DNA of 5,912 nt from Candidatus Babelota bacterium (GTDB lineage: Bacteria > Babelota > Babeliae > Babelales > JAUPTZ01). This document shows, piece by piece, positions 1 to 3,536 of this stretch; positions within the stretch are counted from its first letter, which is position 1, and the number at the start of each line of letters is the position of its first letter. The stretch lies in contig JAUPVI010000066.1 in assembly GCA_030917105.1 (NCBI GenBank), positions 1 through 5,912 on the forward strand, given 5' to 3'. The translations under genes and the position numbers were made by a program. The notes under the pieces were generated by a model. The model made no database searches. It was not told where the DNA came from and was given only the letters and a program-made list of their open reading frames with translations.

Positions 1-83
1 GCGGCTTCGTCTGCGGCGAATGTATGAGCATTAAAAAGTGTGCTGAAACCGAGTGTAAGTAGGACGAGCAAAAGCTTTTTCAT
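1..83 (-). CDS. Exported protein, N-terminal fragment (signal peptide only)
   Basis: The minus strand reads from an ATG at 83-81 to the window edge without a stop, giving 27 residues that begin MKKLLLVLLTLGFSTLFNAH. This is a textbook Sec signal peptide: two lysines, a hydrophobic core of about 12 residues, then a polar region with likely signal peptidase I sites around TFA or FAA before DEA. The start is supported by an AGAGG ribosome binding site (plus-strand cctct, 89-93) at suitable spacing and by a well-formed promoter at 121-149. The mature protein lies outside the window, so its function cannot be stated. It is divergent from the ABC operon and not part of it. Confidence 0.8.
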   Translation of the reverse strand, partial: MKKLLLVLLTLGFSTLFNAHTFAADEA

Positions 84-120
84 AGAAACCTCTCATAATT
101 AAATACGCTAGTGGTGAGTG

Positions 121-149
121 ATTGTATCGCAGTGTGGGGGCGATGTAAA
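121..149 (-). promoter_or_regulatory. Sigma70-like promoter of the left exported-protein gene
   Basis: Read on the minus strand there is TTTACA (149-144), a spacer of exactly 17 bases, and TACAAT (126-121). Each hexamer differs from consensus at one position. The predicted transcript start near 114 leaves a leader of about 30 nt before the ATG at 83, which includes the AGAGG ribosome binding site. Confidence 0.65.
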
Positions 150-222
150 GAGTGTGTTTAGTGCTGGAAAGCCTCTAGTTATACGGGTGTTTCGTGCGCG
201 TGGCCCTTGCGTATGAGTAGCC

Positions 223-231
223 TGTTATGAT
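223..231 (+). promoter_or_regulatory. Extended -10 promoter of the ABC operon
   Basis: TGTTATGAT matches the extended -10 pattern TGnTATAAT with one mismatch in the hexamer. No good -35 lies 16-18 bp upstream; TTGCGT at 207-212 is only 13 bp away. Extended -10 promoters do not need a strong -35. Transcription would start near 238, giving a leader of about 25 nt that carries the GAAAGGG ribosome binding site (253-259). Confidence 0.45.
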
Positions 232-263
232 ACGCTTCCCGCTCATAGCATCGAAAGGGCGAT

Positions 264-1025
264 ATGGAAGCTTCATTTTTAGTTATTGATAACCTAATTA
301 AAAAGTATAACGATACGAACGCGCTTGATGGTGTTAGTTTAACTATCAACAAAGGTGAAGTGTTCGCGCTCCTGGGCATCAATGGCGCCGGCAAAACAAC
401 CCTTTCTTCCATTATTGCAACGCAACATCCACCAACATCGGGCGATATCTTCTTTCGTGGTGTTTCTATTTATAAAGATTTACGTACCTATCGTATGGCA
501 CTTGGGTTTTGCCCGCAGCAGCCAAATCTTGATACATACCTAACAGTAGAGCAGAATCTGATTTTTGCTGGTTGCTTTTATGCCATGAGTTCAGATGCTG
601 CTAAGGCTCGTGCCGATCTACTTTTATCTTTGTATGATCTTGGGCGGTATCGCAATCGTAAGATCGAGGAATTGTCCGGCGGTACGCGGCAACGGGTGCT
701 TATTGCGCGAGCGCTTATGCATTCGCCAGAACTGGTGATCCTTGATGAGCCAACCGTTGGCTTGGATCCTGATATCAGACGTCAATTGTGGGATCATATA
801 GCAGTGCTGCGTGACAGTGGTGTTACGGTTATTTTGACGACTCACTATCTGGATGAAGCAGAAGTGTTGGCTGATCGTATTTGTTTATTGCGGGATGGTA
901 AGGTGCAATTGGTCTGTTCGGTAACGGATTTGAAAAATAAACATGATCAAGATTCTCTGGAAGAGATTTTTATCCGATTGTCGCGACAAGAAAAAGAGAA
1001 AGAATTATATGAATCAGCTGCGTGA
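264..1025 (+). CDS. ABC-2 type exporter, ATP-binding subunit
   Basis: This 253-residue protein is the ATPase that powers the two downstream permeases from the cytoplasmic face. All nucleotide-binding motifs are present and intact: Walker A GINGAGKT (38-45), Q-loop GFCPQQ (81-86), signature LSGGTRQR (137-144), Walker B LVILDEP (157-163), D-loop GLDP (166-169) and the H-loop histidine in TTHYLDEAE (H194). The TTHYLDEAE form and short length are typical of the NodI/DrrA/CcmA-like group of ABC-2 exporter ATPases rather than importers. GAAAGGG at 253-259 supports the start. The 3' end overlaps the first permease gene by 17 nt, which implies translational coupling. The exported substrate cannot be read from the sequence; lipid, polysaccharide or drug export are all possible. 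Confidence 0.93.
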   Translation: MEASFLVIDNLIKKYNDTNALDGVSLTINKGEVFALLGINGAGKTTLSSIIATQHPPTSGDIFFRGVSIYKDLRTYRMALGFCPQQPNLDTYLTVEQNLIFAGCFYAMSSDAAKARADLLLSLYDLGRYRNRKIEELSGGTRQRVLIARALMHSPELVILDEPTVGLDPDIRRQLWDHIAVLRDSGVTVILTTHYLDEAEVLADRICLLRDGKVQLVCSVTDLKNKHDQDSLEEIFIRLSRQEKEKELYESAA

Positions 1026-1809
1026 GGGGTGCACAATCGCAGGGCTTATTCTGCGACGAGAATTGTTGGCCCTTGCCAATTCTTGGAAAGAGGTTGCAAG
1101 CAGCGCGTTTATATACGCATCTTTAATTTCGCTGACTGCTGGTTATTTTATGCCGGCAATGGGAATGCCGGTGGCGCTGTGTGCTCCGTTGTATGCAGGA
1201 GCCTTTATTGTTAATTCATACTCGGTTGCGTATACCTGTGCTATCGAGGTAGCTTTCGATTTACGTTCACCAAAATTAGGGGCCTACTATTATGGTTTGC
1301 CAGTTCCATTTTGGATGGTTATGGGGGCGCGTGTCTTGGGCATGATGGTGCGAATACTGGCTATAGGGGTTCCCGTATTTATTCTAGGCTTTATTATTAT
1401 TGGACGCTGGGAGTACTTCTCTATTTCATGGGTTGGGCTTGTAGCGATGCTGGTCCTGACGGTTCAGTACGTCACATTGCTCTTCTTAGCCTTAGCTCAT
1501 AGGACTCCGTTGCCGGTGTTGCTTGGTAATATTTGGCCTCGTCTTTTATCACCAATGGCTGCACTGGGATGTGCCATGTATCCGTTTAGAGTTGCGGCAG
1601 AAAAAGCCTGGTGGCTTTCGCGCCTTATGCTTTTGAACCCGATGGTGTACTGTTGTGAAGGGATGCGTGCGGCATTTTTTGGTAACGCAGGGTATTTGAA
1701 CATTTCGCTCTGTATTGTCGTATTAGTGTGCGTTAATACAGCTTTGTGGTTGTTCTTGCGCCAGTCTATTGTTCAGGCGATCAACCCCGTTATAATGCGA
1801 AGGGTGTAG
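1009..1809 (+). CDS. ABC-2 type transporter permease, first subunit
   Basis: This is a 266-residue integral membrane protein starting MNQLREGCTI. About six hydrophobic segments are visible, near residues 30-48, 54-79, 103-131, 138-164, 168-190 and 231-250. The conserved ABC-2 (NodJ-like) C-terminal motif appears as LNPMVYCCEGMRAAFFG at 209-225, just before the last membrane segment. An in-frame ATG at 943 would add 22 residues, but that extension is charged (KKKRK) and overlaps the ATPase gene by 83 bases. The ATG at 1009 has purine-rich sequence upstream (AGAGAAAGAA, 995-1004) and the usual short operon overlap, so I prefer it. It probably pairs with the next gene product to form the transmembrane channel. 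Confidence 0.87.
   Translation: MNQLREGCTIAGLILRRELLALANSWKEVASSAFIYASLISLTAGYFMPAMGMPVALCAPLYAGAFIVNSYSVAYTCAIEVAFDLRSPKLGAYYYGLPVPFWMVMGARVLGMMVRILAIGVPVFILGFIIIGRWEYFSISWVGLVAMLVLTVQYVTLLFLALAHRTPLPVLLGNIWPRLLSPMAALGCAMYPFRVAAEKAWWLSRLMLLNPMVYCCEGMRAAFFGNAGYLNISLCIVVLVCVNTALWLFLRQSIVQAINPVIMRRV
1799..1804 (+). promoter_or_regulatory. Ribosome binding site that selects the GTG start of the second permease
   Basis: GAAGGG inside the last codons of the first permease gene lies 6 nt before the GTG at 1811. The in-frame ATGs at 1823 and 1829 are preceded by a T-rich stretch with no Shine-Dalgarno match, so GTG is the better supported start. Confidence 0.6.
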
Positions 1810-1810
1810 T

Positions 1811-2602
1811 GTGGTTTTTTTGATGCAGATGTATTTGTTGCTTTGTCGCCATTGGTTTATGATCAAAGATTCATTGGTCGATTCGGTGATCAATTATGTA
1901 TTCGTATGGCCTTTTCTCTGGGGCATAAGCAACGGTACTTTTCTCCCAGCAGCCTCTTTTGGTAGCCAAGGGGCTATAGCGAAAGGAACCGAGTTAGTTC
2001 TTGGTATGTTGTTGTTGCAGCTCATGGTAGGAACTTTTATGCCGTTGGTGCTCTTGCTGGGTGAGCGAGAAGAATCTGGCATATTGCGGTATCATGTGAT
2101 GGCTACTTCTTATGCAGCTGCTTTCTTCTCCCGTCTTTTTTTCTTTACTCTCTATACTGCTTTGATGATGATGCCATTCTTTCCGATGGTTAAGCTTTTT
2201 ATTGGCTCAAATTTATATACCGATCAATTGAATTGGTTTGCGCTTGAAGGGTTTGTCTTCTTGGCCTCTGCCATGGCGATCAGTTACGGTTTTTGTGTGT
2301 TTGGCTTAATACGAACGATGCACGACATAGAGTATGCGTGGTCGTATGGTATAGAACCATTTTTGTGGCTGAGTGGTATGTGGGTGCCAGTCTATGCTAT
2401 TGCAAAGTGTGGCGTGCCAGGAATTAACTGGGTTTTACTTTGTAACCCCTTTGCTTATATGACAGAGGCTCTTCGTCAGCTCTTCTTTCATGAAGTTTGT
2501 TTTGCGCCATTTAGCCAGTGTATGGCAGTAATGGTTAGCTCGACTCTTTTTTTTATTCTGGCTGGGTATTGGTTGTTGAAGCGCCGCCTGAAAGCGGTTT
2601 AG
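1811..2602 (+). CDS. ABC-2 type transporter permease, second subunit
   Basis: This 263-residue membrane protein begins with GTG only one base after the stop of the first permease gene. Hydrophobic segments lie near residues 23-45, 60-83, 104-130, 142-166, 183-199 and 236-255, the usual six of an ABC-2 permease. The cytoplasmic loop motif GEREESGILRYHVMATS (84-100) matches the typical ERE-x-G-x-L region of ABC-2 permeases. The C-terminal motif CNPFAYMTEALRQLFFH (211-227) is the counterpart of the motif in the first permease. It ends with a basic tail, KRRLKAV. The two permeases differ clearly in sequence, so a heterodimer with the single ATPase is the likely complex. The last 50 bases overlap the convergent HAD gene. 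Confidence 0.87.
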   Translation: MVFLMQMYLLLCRHWFMIKDSLVDSVINYVFVWPFLWGISNGTFLPAASFGSQGAIAKGTELVLGMLLLQLMVGTFMPLVLLLGEREESGILRYHVMATSYAAAFFSRLFFFTLYTALMMMPFFPMVKLFIGSNLYTDQLNWFALEGFVFLASAMAISYGFCVFGLIRTMHDIEYAWSYGIEPFLWLSGMWVPVYAIAKCGVPGINWVLLCNPFAYMTEALRQLFFHEVCFAPFSQCMAVMVSSTLFFILAGYWLLKRRLKAV

Positions 2603-3353
2603 GCGTAAAGCAACGGAGGGCCGTGCCGCCAAGTTGTTGAAGCGTCTCGCAGTTTTGTTGTGAGTCATCGATTAAAATAATATCACTTATTTCACAGTTC
2701 GCTTCTGCGCAGATTGCTTCGAATGCGGCTTTTGATGGTTTAATGAAGCCGGTGCTACCAGAGCACATGAGATGGTCGTGCGGGATTCCTGCGAAAATGT
2801 CAGGAAACAGCGTGCGGTATTGGTTTACCCATTCGGCAGGGGCGTTGCTATAAATATATACTTGATTGTTTGGATCACTGAGCAGTGATTTGAGAAGAGC
2901 GGCGGTGGTTGGGATGACAACCAGAGCACTGACGCGTTCCACGTTGTTGAATGTGGTGTCGATTAATGCCTCAAACATAAGTGCTTTTTTTGGGTCAAGT
3001 GGTGTATTTGTGATCATAGCGAGTACCGCAGCTCGTACTTCATCCGGTGATTTAATGCCGGCAAAAAGAGCGTAAATTTCATAGGGAACACCAAGACTTG
3101 GCGAATACTCAGCGGTTGGTTGGCCAAGCGGGCGGCACATTGTCATGAGCCCATTGAGCTCTTTTACCAGTGGGTTATCTCCCATGCCGCGATTTTGAGC
3201 GAGTAATAAAGCAATTTTTCTTTGTACTAGGCTGGCAATGTCGTCGCGAAGAAGTACGCCGTGAATATCAAAAACAATGACTGGTCCTGCGTGTAATGCA
3301 ATAGCGCTTAGGCATGAAAATAGCAGTGCAGTAACTATAGTGTTTTTTTTCAT
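2553..3353 (-). CDS. Exported HAD-superfamily hydrolase-like protein
   Basis: This 266-residue protein has a signal peptide (MKKNTIVTALL..., likely cleavage after ALHA at residue 22) followed at once by HAD motif I, VFDIHGVL (nucleophile D29). Motif II is YIYSNAP (S169), motif III is GFIKPS (K205) and motif IV is ILIDDS (D229, D230). Residues 40-160 form a helical cap region. Motif I is D-x-H: the second aspartate, the general acid/base of HAD phosphatases, is His31, so phosphatase activity is uncertain. The ATG at 3353 is chosen because AGGAG lies 6 nt upstream and a signal peptide follows; an upstream in-frame ATG at 3452 would add 33 residues without signal character. The C-terminal tail is rich in Ser, Thr and Gly. 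The substrate is unknown; it probably acts outside the cytoplasm. Confidence 0.85.
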   Translation of the reverse strand: MKKNTIVTALLFSCLSAIALHAGPVIVFDIHGVLLRDDIASLVQRKIALLLAQNRGMGDNPLVKELNGLMTMCRPLGQPTAEYSPSLGVPYEIYALFAGIKSPDEVRAAVLAMITNTPLDPKKALMFEALIDTTFNNVERVSALVVIPTTAALLKSLLSDPNNQVYIYSNAPAEWVNQYRTLFPDIFAGIPHDHLMCSGSTGFIKPSKAAFEAICAEANCEISDIILIDDSQQNCETLQQLGGTALRCFTPKPLSGGASTTNTQPE

Positions 3354-3359
3354 GAAATG

Positions 3360-3364
3360 CTCCT
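3360..3364 (-). promoter_or_regulatory. Ribosome binding site of the HAD gene
   Basis: AGGAG on the minus strand, 6 nt before the ATG at 3353. It fixes the start at the signal-peptide methionine rather than at the upstream in-frame ATG. Confidence 0.75.
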
Positions 3365-3365
3365 G

Positions 3366-3385
3366 GATGGTGTGATGATACCATC
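3366..3385 (-). promoter_or_regulatory. Inverted repeat in the HAD leader, next to the ribosome binding site
   Basis: GATGGT (3366-3371) and ACCATC (3380-3385) are perfect inverted arms around 8 bases. The transcript can form a 6 bp hairpin that may extend inwards past one mismatch. It lies directly downstream of the predicted -10 and one base from the AGGAG site. It could be an operator or a leader hairpin that affects translation; chance is not excluded. Confidence 0.4.
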
Positions 3386-3387
3386 TC

Positions 3388-3417
3388 ACTATAGGTAGAT
3401 GACCAGGGCACGTGCAA
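3388..3417 (-). promoter_or_regulatory. Sigma70-like promoter of the HAD gene
   Basis: On the minus strand, TTGCAC (3417-3412), an 18-base spacer and TATAGT (3393-3388). The predicted start near 3381 gives a leader of about 28 nt. A second possible extended -10, TGGTATCAT, lies just downstream (its hexamer is 3380-3375) but has no matching -35 and falls inside the inverted repeat. Confidence 0.5.
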
Positions 3418-3432
3418 GAGATTGGTGCTTTG

Positions 3433-3459
3433 AGCGGTATGTCTGGCCCCAAGCGGTAT
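3433..3459. repeat. Short direct repeat AGCGGTAT
   Basis: AGCGGTAT occurs at 3433-3440 and again at 3452-3459, 19 bp apart, about two helical turns. A related inverted copy (ATTCCGCT) is at 3503-3510. The repeats lie between the two divergent promoters of the HAD gene and the long gene, so a regulator site is possible; the copies are short. Confidence 0.3.
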
Positions 3460-3461
3460 TT

Positions 3462-3490
3462 TTATTGTTTCTTGCGTGTGAGTGTATTCT
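3462..3490 (+). promoter_or_regulatory. Tentative promoter of the long ATP-grasp gene
   Basis: TTATTG (3462-3467), a 17-base spacer and TATTCT (3485-3490) give a start near 3497 and a leader of about 40 nt. Alternatives in this AT-rich stretch are TTGCGT at 3472 with TATTAT at 3493 (15 bp spacer), and TATAGT at 3515. The last would start transcription inside or next to the AGGAG site and is less likely. Confidence 0.33.
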
Positions 3491-3525
3491 TTTATTATTG
3501 GTATTCCGCTGTTTTATAGTGTCGC

Positions 3526-3530
3526 AGGAG
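3526..3530 (+). promoter_or_regulatory. Ribosome binding site of the long ATP-grasp gene
   Basis: AGGAG, 6 nt before the ATG at 3537. It supports that ATG, which begins a signal-peptide-like sequence, as the true start of the open frame that runs to the window edge. Confidence 0.75.
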
Positions 3531-3536
3531 ATCGGA

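Noticed and set aside
943..1008. Longer first-permease start at ATG 943
   Set aside because: It would overlap the ATPase gene by 83 bases and add a charged extension; ATG 1009 gives the usual short operon overlap with purine-rich sequence upstream.
2547..2554. T8 run as a plus-strand terminator
   Set aside because: It lies inside the second permease gene and has no GC-rich stem before it.
2582..2605. Possible terminator hairpin (CCGC/GCGG) at the end of the second permease gene
   Set aside because: The stem is only 4 bp and no T-run follows on either strand.
3354..3452. Longer HAD start at the upstream in-frame ATG
   Set aside because: The extension covers the promoter and hairpin and hides the signal peptide; AGGAG is placed for the ATG at 3353.
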